A DNA stretch of 64,000 nt from Streptomyces sp. NBC_01549. GTDB lineage: Bacteria > Actinomycetota > Actinomycetes > Streptomycetales > Streptomycetaceae. The stretch is from positions 1 to 64,000 of the forward strand of contig NZ_JAPEPW010000001.1 of the NCBI RefSeq assembly GCF_026339955.1, read 5' to 3'. The notes beneath the pieces are model-generated. The model saw only the letters and a list, made by a program, of their open reading frames with translations. It was not told the origin of the DNA and made no database searches. Positions 56,426 to 64,000 of the stretch are shown here, one piece after another. Each line of letters starts with the position of its first letter. The stretch's first letter is position 1. The position numbers and the translations under genes are program-made.

Positions 56426-57754
56426 TCAGCCCTTGTAGGCCTTGGCCGCGGCCGCTTCCAGCTTGGCCGCGGTGCCCTTGGGGTCGGAGGGGTCGCGCAG
56501 GAAGTCCTGCAGCAGCTTCCACTCCCCCGCGCCCTTGGTGCCGCCGAATGCGGCGGGGGCCTGGTCGGACATGTCGAAGCGGACGGAGTCGCCCGCTTCG
56601 ACGAGGGATCGGGCGGTGGCGCGGGTGACGTCGTCGCTGTAGGAGTCGAGGGGAAGGTTCTTGTTCGGGGACAGGTAGCCGCCCGCCTTCGCCCACACGG
56701 CCGACGCCTCGGGGGTGGCGAGGTACTCCAGGAGCTTCATACCGGCCTTGCTGTTCTTGCCGTCCTTGAGGACCACCGCGGCGTCGCCGCCGCTGACGAC
56801 CGGGGCCTTGCCGCCGCCGACGGCGGGGAAGGGGAAGAAGTCGGCTTCCTTGCCGATGGTCTTGCCGAACTGGTCGTGGGCCACGCCGGCGACGAAGTCG
56901 CCCTCGTAGACCATGGCCGCGTCGGGCTTGGGCCCGAACACCTTCTCCACCGAACTCGGGAAGTCGGTGTTGAGGGCCTCCTTCTGGCCGCCGGCAACGA
57001 GTTCCTTGTCCTTGAACAGCTTGCCGAGGGTGGTGAGCGCCTGGATGACCGAGGGGTCGGTCCACTTCAGCTTGTGGGCGGCGAGGGCGTCGTACTTCTC
57101 GGGGCCGGCCTGGGAGAGGTAGATGTTCTCGAACCAGTCGGTCAGGGTCCAGCCGTCCTGGCCGCCGACCGAGAAGGCCGCGAGGCCGGAGTCGGAGATC
57201 GTGTGCCCGACCTTGAGCACGTCGTCGTACGAGGTGGGCGGCGTGACGCCGGCCTGGCTGAACGCGTCGGGGCTGTACCAGACCGTCGACTTGTGGGCGG
57301 CCTTGAAGTAGAGGCCGTAGAAGGTGCCGCCGACGCTGCCGTAGTTCTTCCAGACGGGTGCGTAGCCGGCGTCGACGGACTTCTCGGTGGTGGCCGACAG
57401 TGGGGTGAGCCAGCCCTGCTTGGCGAACTGCTGGAGCACGCCGACCTGCGGGACCATGACGACGTCCGGTGCGTTGCCGCCCTCGATCTTGCTGCCGATG
57501 ACGGTGGAGACGTTGTCGCCGGTGGACACGAACTGCGTCTTGGCCCCGGTCTTCGCGCTGAACGCGTCCAGCACCTTCTGGAAGTTCTTCTGCTCGGAGC
57601 CGGACCAGACCCCGGCCACGGTGACCGTCTGGCCGCTGAGTGCCTTGTCGCCGCCGCCCGCGGTGGCGGGGCCGCTGCCGCCGCAGGCGGTCGCGCCGAG
57701 AGCGAGGGTGAGGGCGGTGCAGCTCGTGATCAGGGTGGTACGTCGTCGCATCAT
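56426..57754 (-). CDS. ABC sugar-binding lipoprotein (alpha-glucoside type)
   Basis: 442 residues from ATG 57754 (MMRRRTTLITSCTALTLALG), lipobox GATAC. Family 1 features: VTVAGVWSGSEQKNFQKVLD, KIEGGNAPDVVMVPQVGVLQ, GTFYGLYFKAAHKSTVWYSP and QDGWTLTDWFENIYL. This pattern fits alpha-glucoside (AglE-like) binding proteins. It follows the GH13 gene by 38 bp and precedes the MalF-type permease by 6 bp, so the order is enzyme, binder, two permeases. Confidence 0.88.
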   Translation of the reverse strand: MMRRRTTLITSCTALTLALGATACGGSGPATAGGGDKALSGQTVTVAGVWSGSEQKNFQKVLDAFSAKTGAKTQFVSTGDNVSTVIGSKIEGGNAPDVVMVPQVGVLQQFAKQGWLTPLSATTEKSVDAGYAPVWKNYGSVGGTFYGLYFKAAHKSTVWYSPDAFSQAGVTPPTSYDDVLKVGHTISDSGLAAFSVGGQDGWTLTDWFENIYLSQAGPEKYDALAAHKLKWTDPSVIQALTTLGKLFKDKELVAGGQKEALNTDFPSSVEKVFGPKPDAAMVYEGDFVAGVAHDQFGKTIGKEADFFPFPAVGGGKAPVVSGGDAAVVLKDGKNSKAGMKLLEYLATPEASAVWAKAGGYLSPNKNLPLDSYSDDVTRATARSLVEAGDSVRFDMSDQAPAAFGGTKGAGEWKLLQDFLRDPSDPKGTAAKLEAAAAKAYKG

Positions 57755-57792
57755 CGTTGATGTCCCTTCGAATGCTGTTGACTGCGAAAAAA

Positions 57793-59409
57793 TCAGAGGT
57801 TGTTGATCCACCAGGCGGCCGTCGAGCCGGGGAGCACCCCGGCCGGGCAGGGGCCGCTGGAGAGCAGCGGGGTGTCGGAGACGGGCGCGGGGGTGGGAGC
57901 TGTGCCGAAGTTGACGGCGCAGACGAGGCCGTCGCCGCGGACGAAGCCCAGCACGCCCGGCGGGGTGTCCAGCCAGGACAGCGATCCCTCACCCAACTGG
58001 TCGAGTGATGAGCGCAGTTGAAGGCCGTCGCGGTACAGGTGCCAGAAGGAGCGGGTGTCGGCGAGGGCGCGGTCGGTGGCGTACTCGGCGAAGTACTCCG
58101 GCTGCGGCAGCCACGGCTTGGTGCCCTCGGCTCCGGAGGTGAAGCCGAACGGAGATGCCTGTCCGGACCAGGGCAGTGGCACGCGGCACCCGTCGCGGAT
58201 GCGGGCACGGTTACCGGTGCGGCGGAAGATCGGGTCGGTGAGGACGTCGTCGGGCAGGTCCACGACCTCGGGCAGGCCCAGTTCCTCGCCCTGGTAGATG
58301 TACGCGGCTCCGGGCAGCGCCAGCATCAGCAGCGCGGCGGCGCGGGCCCGGGCGGGGCCGAGGCCGCTGCCCTCGGGAGCGGCCTCGCCGTAGCGGGTGA
58401 CGGTGCGGACCTGGTCGTGGTTGTTGAGGACCCAGGTGACCGTGGAGCCGGTGCCGGCGATGTCCTGCATGGCGTCGGTGATGACCTTGCGAAAGGCGTC
58501 CGCCTCCCAGGGGGCGCTCAGAAGGTCGAAGAAGAACGCCTGGTGGAGTTCGTCGGGGCGGACGTACCGGGCGTGTTCGCGGGCGGTGGGGACGGAGACC
58601 TCGCCGACGAGGAGGCGTTCGCAGCCGTCGCGGGCCGCGTACTCCTCGCAGATCGCCCGCCAGCGCCGCCAGACGTCGTGCACCTCGGGCTGGTTCCAGG
58701 CGAGGGGGTTGACGGAGTCACGGGTGCGGGCGTCGGCCTCGGGGTCCGGGGAGTCGGGCAGCTCGGGGTGCTTGTAGAGGCCGGCGGCGACGTCGATACG
58801 GAAGCCGTCGACGCCCCGGTCCAGCCAGAAGCGGAGGACGCGGTCGAACTCGGTGCCGATCTCGGGATTGCGCCAGTTCCAGTCGGGCTGCTCGGGCGTG
58901 AACATGTGCAGGTACCACTGGCCGGGGCGACCGTCCGGCTCGGTGATCCTGGTCCAGGCGGGGCCTCCGAACATGGCATGCCAGTTGTTGGGAGGTTCGG
59001 CGCCGTCCGGGCCACGGCCGTCGGCGAAGTGGAAGCGGGCGCGGGCCGCGCTGCCGCGCTCCGCGGTGAGTGCCGCCTTGAACCACGGGTGCTCGGAAGA
59101 GCAGTGGTTGGGCACGATGTCGAGGAGGACACGGATGCCGAGCCGGCGGGCCGCCGCCGTCAGCTGGTCGAATTCGGCGAGGTCGCCGAAGGTCGGGTCG
59201 ACGTCGCAGTAGGCGGCCACGTCGTAACCGTGGTCGTGCTGCGGCGAGGGATAGAAGGGACTCAGCCAGATCCCGTCGACGCCCAGCTTCTTCAGGTACG
59301 GCAGTCCGGCCTTGACTCCGGCGAGATCGCCGATGCCGTCTCCGGTGCTGTCGAGGAAGCTGCGGACGTACACCTGGTAGATGACAGCGTCGCGCCACCA
59401 ACGGTGCAT
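57793..59409 (-). CDS. GH13 alpha-glucosidase
   Basis: 538 residues from ATG 59409 (MHRWWRDAVIYQVYVRSFLD); TTG 59415 is an alternative. All GH13 sites are present: region I LLDIVPNH, nucleophile Asp206 in GFRIDVA, acid/base Glu270 in LLVGEV and Asp332 in LNNHDQ. FADGRGPDGAEPPNNWHAMF and the domain-B layout fit the oligo-1,6-/alpha-glucosidase branch rather than endo-amylase. No signal peptide, so it acts on sugars brought in by the importer encoded downstream. First gene of the operon. Confidence 0.92.
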   Translation of the reverse strand: MHRWWRDAVIYQVYVRSFLDSTGDGIGDLAGVKAGLPYLKKLGVDGIWLSPFYPSPQHDHGYDVAAYCDVDPTFGDLAEFDQLTAAARRLGIRVLLDIVPNHCSSEHPWFKAALTAERGSAARARFHFADGRGPDGAEPPNNWHAMFGGPAWTRITEPDGRPGQWYLHMFTPEQPDWNWRNPEIGTEFDRVLRFWLDRGVDGFRIDVAAGLYKHPELPDSPDPEADARTRDSVNPLAWNQPEVHDVWRRWRAICEEYAARDGCERLLVGEVSVPTAREHARYVRPDELHQAFFFDLLSAPWEADAFRKVITDAMQDIAGTGSTVTWVLNNHDQVRTVTRYGEAAPEGSGLGPARARAAALLMLALPGAAYIYQGEELGLPEVVDLPDDVLTDPIFRRTGNRARIRDGCRVPLPWSGQASPFGFTSGAEGTKPWLPQPEYFAEYATDRALADTRSFWHLYRDGLQLRSSLDQLGEGSLSWLDTPPGVLGFVRGDGLVCAVNFGTAPTPAPVSDTPLLSSGPCPAGVLPGSTAAWWINNL

Positions 59410-59445
59410 GTTCAACCCATTGCCTGTCTCTGGTGCTCAGTGGTT

Positions 59446-59484
59446 ATGCATGCATGTTAAGCACTCGTGTCCGGAACGTGTCAA
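59446..59484 (-). promoter_or_regulatory. Promoter and palindromic operator of the alpha-glucoside operon
   Basis: ATGCATGCAT (59446-59455) is a perfect palindrome inside AACATGCATGCATAA. On the minus strand TTGACA (59479-59484) lies 18-19 bp before TTAACAT (-10 candidate), so the palindrome overlaps the promoter core, fitting a LacI-type repressor site. Confidence 0.5.
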
Positions 59485-59581
59485 CGAAAATTGCATGGAC
59501 AGCGGGAAATTCGCGACCCAAACAGGGACAAATCGCCCAATACAGGCCACCGCGGATCTCGGACGCCTACCTAACAGGTAT

Positions 59582-60847
59582 TTATCGCGATGAGATCGCG
59601 TCGAGTTCCCGGGCCAGCCGCCTGACCGCGGCCTCGGACGTCTCGTGTCCGGTCATCGCGTCATGCACCACCGCCTGTACCACCAGACTGACCTGGTCGT
59701 AGCGCGGGCTCTTCGGCCGCGGAGCGGCGGAGAGGACGCTGGAGCGCAGCGTGGGCAGGTAGGGAAACCTCTTCACGAGGTCCGGATCCTCGTACAGAGC
59801 CGCCCGCACGGGGGGCAGCGCGCCGCGTGTGAGCACCTGCCGCTGAACCGCCTCGCTGGTCAGGTACGCGATGAGGCGAGCAGCCGAATCGGGATGCCGG
59901 GCATGTGTGTTGACCGCCAGGTCAGAGCCGCCGAGCACGCTGGTGCCCTGCCCGTCAGGGCCCGGCAGCCGGACGGCCCCGATCTTCCCAGCGACCGGGG
60001 AGCCGGGGGCCGACGCGACGGCGTACGCGTAGGACCAGTTGCGCAGGAAGAGCAGCCGGCCTTCCTGGAACGCCTGCTTGGACTCCTCTTCCTTGTACGA
60101 CAGGGCCGCCTTCGGAATCCAGCCCTCCCGAACACCCCGCACAAGGAAGTCGATCCCCTCCCGCGCCGCCGAGGAGTTCACGGTGACCCGGTCGCCCTCG
60201 TCCCCGAGGATGGTGCCACCCGCCGAGTAGACCGCCTCGGCGGCGTTCACGGTAAGGCCCTCGTAGGGAAGGAACTGGCCGGCGTAGCCCGCCAGTCCGT
60301 ACTTCGGCGCGATGGTCTTCGCGTCCTGTTCCAGCTCGGCCCAGGTCCGCGGTGGCGGGACGCCCTCCTTGTCGAGGACGTCCTTGCGATAGAGCAGCAG
60401 TCCGGCGTTGGTGACGTACGGGACCGCGTACAGGCGTCCGTCATAGGTCGCGGTGTCCACGACCGGCCGCAGGAAGGACTTGAGCGGGAAGCGACTGCGA
60501 TCGAGCGGGCTTATCCAGCCCGCGGCCGCGAACTCCGCGGTCCAGGTGACATCGATGTTGAGGACGTCGAACCGACTGCGGTCTCCCCCACGCAGGTCCG
60601 TGACCATCTGCGCATGCGTCTCGTCAGCGGAGTCGGGCAACTCGACCAGCGTCACCCTCTCTCCCGGGTGCGTGCGGTTCCACCCCCCGAGTACCGTGTC
60701 CAGATACCCGGTAAGGTCTCCGGCGGTGGCCAGCGTCAGCGGCCCCCGGCCTTCGTCTCCGCCGACCGGCCCAGCCGACGAGACACACCCGGTCAGTACG
60801 ATCCCCAGGATGAGGAGGCGCCTACCGGCGGCTCGCATCCACCGCAT
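59582..60847 (-). CDS. ABC sugar-binding lipoprotein (trehalose/maltose-type), orphan
   Basis: 421 residues from ATG 60847 with GGGAGGGA upstream. Signal peptide with lipobox LTGC (LLILGIVLTGCVSSAG). Family 1 features: GGDRSRFDVLNIDVTWTAEF, LYAVPYVTNAGLLLYRKDVL, WAELEQDAKTI, FQEGRLLFLRNWSYAYA and VLGGSDLAVNTHA. The VDVTW/YRKDLL pattern resembles trehalose/maltose binders (ThuE, LpqY-like). No permease of its own is adjacent; the GH13 operon follows 170 bp downstream with its own promoter. Confidence 0.85.
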   Translation of the reverse strand: MRWMRAAGRRLLILGIVLTGCVSSAGPVGGDEGRGPLTLATAGDLTGYLDTVLGGWNRTHPGERVTLVELPDSADETHAQMVTDLRGGDRSRFDVLNIDVTWTAEFAAAGWISPLDRSRFPLKSFLRPVVDTATYDGRLYAVPYVTNAGLLLYRKDVLDKEGVPPPRTWAELEQDAKTIAPKYGLAGYAGQFLPYEGLTVNAAEAVYSAGGTILGDEGDRVTVNSSAAREGIDFLVRGVREGWIPKAALSYKEEESKQAFQEGRLLFLRNWSYAYAVASAPGSPVAGKIGAVRLPGPDGQGTSVLGGSDLAVNTHARHPDSAARLIAYLTSEAVQRQVLTRGALPPVRAALYEDPDLVKRFPYLPTLRSSVLSAAPRPKSPRYDQVSLVVQAVVHDAMTGHETSEAAVRRLARELDAISSR

Positions 60848-60967
60848 AGGTCCCTCCCTGTACACCGGTGACCACCGGAATCGTCACACGGCTCGGCCAT
60901 GTATACCCGTTAACTATGGGCGATACTAGGGCCAGGGACCCATTATGAGGACAGGAGGACCACAGTA

Positions 60968-61483
60968 GTGCGCCTGCCCCTCCTGGCGCTCCTGGCGCGG
61001 GGACCTGCCCACGGCTACGAGCTCAAGCAGGGCCTTGAGCAACTGCTGGGCTCCGCGTACCCTCAGCCGAACGTCGGCCAGATCTACGTGACCCTCGGGC
61101 GCCTCGAGAAGCAGGGACTCATCGAGGGCGAGGACATCGAACAGTCCAGCCGGCCCAACAAGAAGGTCTACCGCCTGACCGCGTCCGGGCAGGAAGAGCT
61201 GCGCGCCTGGTTCGAACGGCCCGAGGACGAGCCGCGGGTGCGGGACGACTTCTTCATGAAGCTGGCCCTCACCCCGCGGACCGGCATCGCCGACCAGATC
61301 GCCCTGATCAACAAACAGCGGCGCCAGTACCTCAATTCCATGCGCGACCTGTCGAAGCTGGCTGCCGCGGAAGACCGGGACAACCGAATCGCGCACCTCC
61401 TGATCGAGGGCGCGATGCTGCACCTCCAGGCGGACCTCGACTGGCTGGAACGGTGCCAGGAAGAGCTGGAGGAGCTGGAGTGA
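60968..61483 (+). CDS. PadR-family transcriptional regulator
   Basis: 171 residues, GTG start with AGGAGG upstream. Winged-helix core LLALLARGPAHGYELKQGLE, VGQIYVTLGRLEKQGLIEGE and SSRPNKKVYRLTASGQEELR; the C-terminal helices (RRQYLNSMRDLSKLAAAEDR) give the dimer. Its stop overlaps the start of the ABC ATPase gene (GTGA). PadR proteins next to ABC exporters usually repress them until a toxic compound binds. Confidence 0.88.
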   Translation: MRLPLLALLARGPAHGYELKQGLEQLLGSAYPQPNVGQIYVTLGRLEKQGLIEGEDIEQSSRPNKKVYRLTASGQEELRAWFERPEDEPRVRDDFFMKLALTPRTGIADQIALINKQRRQYLNSMRDLSKLAAAEDRDNRIAHLLIEGAMLHLQADLDWLERCQEELEELE

Positions 61484-62229
61484 GCGATGGCCCCGCTTCC
61501 GTAGTACGCGCCGCGGGCCTGGTCAGGACGCACTTTGGCGAGAGTGGGCCGACGCACGCCGTCCGCGGCGTCGACCTGTGTGTCCGGCAGGGCGAGTTCG
61601 TGGCGATCACCGGCCCCTCAGGGGCGGGCAAGTCCACTCTGCTGCACCTGCTCGGCGGCCTGCAGCGGCCCGACAGCGGCAGTATCTGGCTGGACGGCGA
61701 ATGCACGGACACGTGGCGGGAGTCCCGCTGGGCGGTGGAGCGCCGCAGACGGATCGGCATCGTCTTCCAGTTCTTCAACCTCGTCTCCAGCCTGTCGGTC
61801 GCCGACAACGTGGAACTGCCGGCTCTCCTCGCCGGTGTGTCACCCAAGCGTGCACGGACCGAACGCGAAGCCCTCATGGCCGAGTTGGGCCTGACAGGCA
61901 AGGAACGCAGCATGCCGGGCGAACTGTCCGGCGGCGAACAGCAGCGAGTCGCCCTGGCGCGGGCCCTGGTCAACCATCCGCCGCTGCTGCTGGCCGACGA
62001 ACCGGCCGGCAGCCTGGACAGCAAGGGCACCCGCGAGGTGATGCGCTTGCTGTCCCGGTTCCACCACCGGGGACAGACGATCGTCCTGGTCACCCATGAC
62101 GCCCGGCTGGCGAGCGCCGCGGACAGGGTGATCAGCTTCTTCGACGGCCGGATCGCCGACGACGCGGAACTCGACACCACCCCATCCCGACGGCCGGGGG
62201 CGTCCGGAGTGCTGAGGCTCAAGGACTGA
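61480..62229 (+). CDS. ABC exporter ATP-binding protein (MacB/LolD type)
   Basis: 249 residues from GTG 61480, overlapping the PadR stop by 4 bp. Walker A GPSGAGKSTLLHLLGG, Q-loop VFQFFNLVSSLSVADNV, signature LSGGEQQRVALARALV, Walker B LLLADEPAGSLDS and H-loop VLVTHDARLAS. The LDS after Walker B is typical of the MacB/LolD/FtsE branch, which pairs with FtsX-type permeases like the one encoded next. Confidence 0.92.
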   Translation: MSDGPASVVRAAGLVRTHFGESGPTHAVRGVDLCVRQGEFVAITGPSGAGKSTLLHLLGGLQRPDSGSIWLDGECTDTWRESRWAVERRRRIGIVFQFFNLVSSLSVADNVELPALLAGVSPKRARTEREALMAELGLTGKERSMPGELSGGEQQRVALARALVNHPPLLLADEPAGSLDSKGTREVMRLLSRFHHRGQTIVLVTHDARLASAADRVISFFDGRIADDAELDTTPSRRPGASGVLRLKD

Positions 62230-62268
62230 CCCGCGGTCGTACGACGACACCCGAAAGGGCTGGCTCTC

Positions 62269-64000
62269 ATGCGCGCCACTTTGCGCTGGGCACACTCCGA
62301 CCTGCGCACCCACCGCGGCGAGGCACTCTTCCTCGTGCTCGCCACCGCCGGCATCGTCATATCGCTGCTGCTGGCCGGCGCGCTGTTCGGCTATGCCACC
62401 AACCCCTGGCAGCGCGTCTTCTCCCAGACACACGGCGCCCACGTGTGGATCCACACCGGCACCTCCACCGACCTCGGGAAGCTCACGACCGTGGACGGGA
62501 TCGAAGCCGTCGCCGGCCCCTACGCCACCGCTGCGACCACCCTCACCGCACCCGGAACCCGTGCCAGCGTGGAACTGCGAGCCACGCCGTCAGCCCCCTC
62601 CGTGGGCCGCCCCCTCCTCACCGCCGGCCATTGGCTGGACCCGAGAACACCCGAGGGTGTGGTCCTGGAGAGCCGCCTCGCCCGCGCCCTGCTCGCCGGC
62701 CCCGGGGACACCCTCTCCCTGCCGGACGGCACCGGAAAGGTCACGGTCGTAGGCGTCGCCGACACCGCCGAAGCCCGCTACCGCCCGGGGGAACAGCCCG
62801 GTCTCGTCTGGGTCCTGCCCGCCGCCCTGCGCCATCCCACAGGCCAGATCATCGGGCTGCGTCTGGTAGACCCCGCCGAGACGGACTACGCCGTCCAGCG
62901 GGCCGTCACCGCCCTGGGCGCCGGTGCCATCGGCGAGGTCTCCACCTGGCAGCAGGCACGCGCAGAGGCCCAGGGCGACAACCGTCTCCTGGGCCAGGTG
63001 CTGGGTCTGTTCGGCTTCGGCGCGCTCATAGCCGCCGGGTTCGCCGTGCACGGGGCGATCGCCACCCGGATCCGCGGCCACCTGCGCGACATATCCGTCC
63101 TGAAGGCCATCGGATTCACCCCCAGCCAGCTCGTCCGCGTCTTCCTCTCGCAGCACATCGCGTACGCCCTCCTCGGCGCCGTCGGGGCGGTCACGGTGAC
63201 GGACGCACTGGGCGGCCGAGTCCCGGGCCGGCTGGGAGACGCCGTCCGCCTGTGGCAGGTGCTGCCCGGTCACACGCTGACCCAGTTCGCCGTCCCGGCG
63301 GGGGCCGTGCTGTTCATCGCCGCGACAACGGGGCTGGCGGCCTGGCGCGCCGGACGCGTCCCCCCGGTGCCCAGGGGCCGGCCGGCCGGCGCACACGAGG
63401 CACACGAACCGCGGGCGGAACGAATTGCGTCGGGAAAGCGACTCCCGGCACTGATGCGGCGAGCCCTGGAGATCAGAGTGCCCGCCCCCTTGGTGCTGGG
63501 CCTGCACGGCACCCTCACCCGCCCGGCGCGCTCCCTCGCCACCGTCGCCCGCCTCACGCTGCCGTTGCTGCTGATCGTCGTGGCGATGAGCGCCTGGACG
63601 ACCCTCGACCGCCTTCACAGGGACCCCGAGCGGATCGGTGTACCGGCCGCTCTGACCGTCCGCGCCCACGGGGGACCGGGCGACCAGGACCTGCGCGCCC
63701 TGCTGGAACGCGACCCGCAAGTCGTGTCCGCGTATCCGGGCGTCGAAGTGGCCGCACTCGTGCCGGGCCAGACGACCACGATCGCCCTGCGAGGCCTGGG
63801 CAGCAGCCGCTCCCCCTACCCCTACACCGTCGCCGAAGGACGCGCGGCGCGCGAGAGCGACGAAGCCGTCGCCGGTCAGGGTCTCCTCGACCTGCTGAAC
63901 GTGCACGTGGGCGACTGGGTCCGCATGACGGTCGGCGACCAGCCCCAGATCCTGCACATCGTGGGCCGCGTCATCGAACCGGAGAACGCGGGCCGCGTCA
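62269..64000 (+). CDS. FtsX/MacB-type ABC permease, cut by window end
   Basis: At least 577 residues from ATG 62269 (MRATLRWAHSDLRTHRGEAL). First membrane segment LFLVLATAGIVISLLLAGAL, then an extracytoplasmic MacB_PCD-like domain (about 45-235). An FtsX block follows (VLGLFGFGALIAAGFAVHGA, IRGHLRDISVLKAIGFTPSQ). A second half begins at about 430 (VARLTLPLLLIVVAMSAWTT) with another periplasmic part. This is the duplicated permease layout of the DUF/FtsX exporters. The gene runs off the right edge; PadR and the ATPase precede it in one operon. Confidence 0.9.
   Translation, partial: MRATLRWAHSDLRTHRGEALFLVLATAGIVISLLLAGALFGYATNPWQRVFSQTHGAHVWIHTGTSTDLGKLTTVDGIEAVAGPYATAATTLTAPGTRASVELRATPSAPSVGRPLLTAGHWLDPRTPEGVVLESRLARALLAGPGDTLSLPDGTGKVTVVGVADTAEARYRPGEQPGLVWVLPAALRHPTGQIIGLRLVDPAETDYAVQRAVTALGAGAIGEVSTWQQARAEAQGDNRLLGQVLGLFGFGALIAAGFAVHGAIATRIRGHLRDISVLKAIGFTPSQLVRVFLSQHIAYALLGAVGAVTVTDALGGRVPGRLGDAVRLWQVLPGHTLTQFAVPAGAVLFIAATTGLAAWRAGRVPPVPRGRPAGAHEAHEPRAERIASGKRLPALMRRALEIRVPAPLVLGLHGTLTRPARSLATVARLTLPLLLIVVAMSAWTTLDRLHRDPERIGVPAALTVRAHGGPGDQDLRALLERDPQVVSAYPGVEVAALVPGQTTTIALRGLGSSRSPYPYTVAEGRAARESDEAVAGQGLLDLLNVHVGDWVRMTVGDQPQILHIVGRVIEPENAGRV

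Noticed and set aside
54216..58208. 1,330-codon minus-strand frame
   Set aside because: Only the last 279 codons are a real gene (permease); the rest is a shadow of the GH13, binder and MalF-type genes.

Overview
High-GC actinobacterial DNA, almost certainly Streptomyces: strong G/C third-position bias, GTG/TTG starts, SpoIIE-type phosphatases, HATPase anti-sigma-like proteins, secreted ricin-lectin glycosidases and a type VII (ESX-like) toxin locus. No tRNA, rRNA, CRISPR array or phage structural gene was seen. Everything is read by eye; family names come from motif recognition, not searches.

1-15,784 is a rearranged type VII secretion polymorphic-toxin region on the minus strand. Two paralogous modules (small WXG100-like protein + giant toxin) share N-terminal and linker sequence but have different C-termini. 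Module 2 (7,486-13,502) is intact and ends in an R-S-E ADP-ribosyltransferase domain. Module 1 is broken: its 5' part lies at 14,326-15,784 and its 3' part, ending in 'lonely Cys'-like sequence, at 1-4,678. The halves are separated by a 9.6-kb segment bounded by two identical 146-bp MITE-like elements, with a 9-bp duplication TGTGGGGAA at the outer edges. A third copy sits inside, where it truncates an IS1380-type transposase. ISL3 and unknown-gene fragments also abut these elements.

16,097-34,300 is accessory or regulatory: a multi-sensor SpoIIE phosphatase, an IS630 relic, an F420-reductase-like dinucleotide-binding protein, an ECF sigma factor, a HATPase protein, an M28 peptidase, a type VII secretion-associated protein, a LuxR-type regulator, a peptide-binding lipoprotein, a lectin/ART-like gene pair and several IS relics. 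It has long gene-poor gaps.

34,323-43,863 holds an MFS sugar transporter with a GH1 beta-glucosidase and an esterase, then MarR, TetR and pirin genes (the marR and pirin promoters share a 20-bp motif), and an OmpR-type two-component system (kinase frameshifted) divergent from a secreted repeat peptide.

44,302-61,000 is a carbohydrate-use region. A mannan part has GH26 mannanase, a mannonate dehydratase, a GH5-like glycosidase, an ABC importer and a LacI regulator. A convergent alpha-glucoside part has GH13 and an ABC importer, one of whose permeases carries an extracellular Cna-B-like insert. Lipoprotein binders bring oligosaccharides in, the glycosidases and dehydratase process them, and LacI-type proteins probably control the promoters. 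From 60,968 a PadR regulator, an ABC ATPase and an FtsX-type permease (cut by the window end) form an exporter operon.
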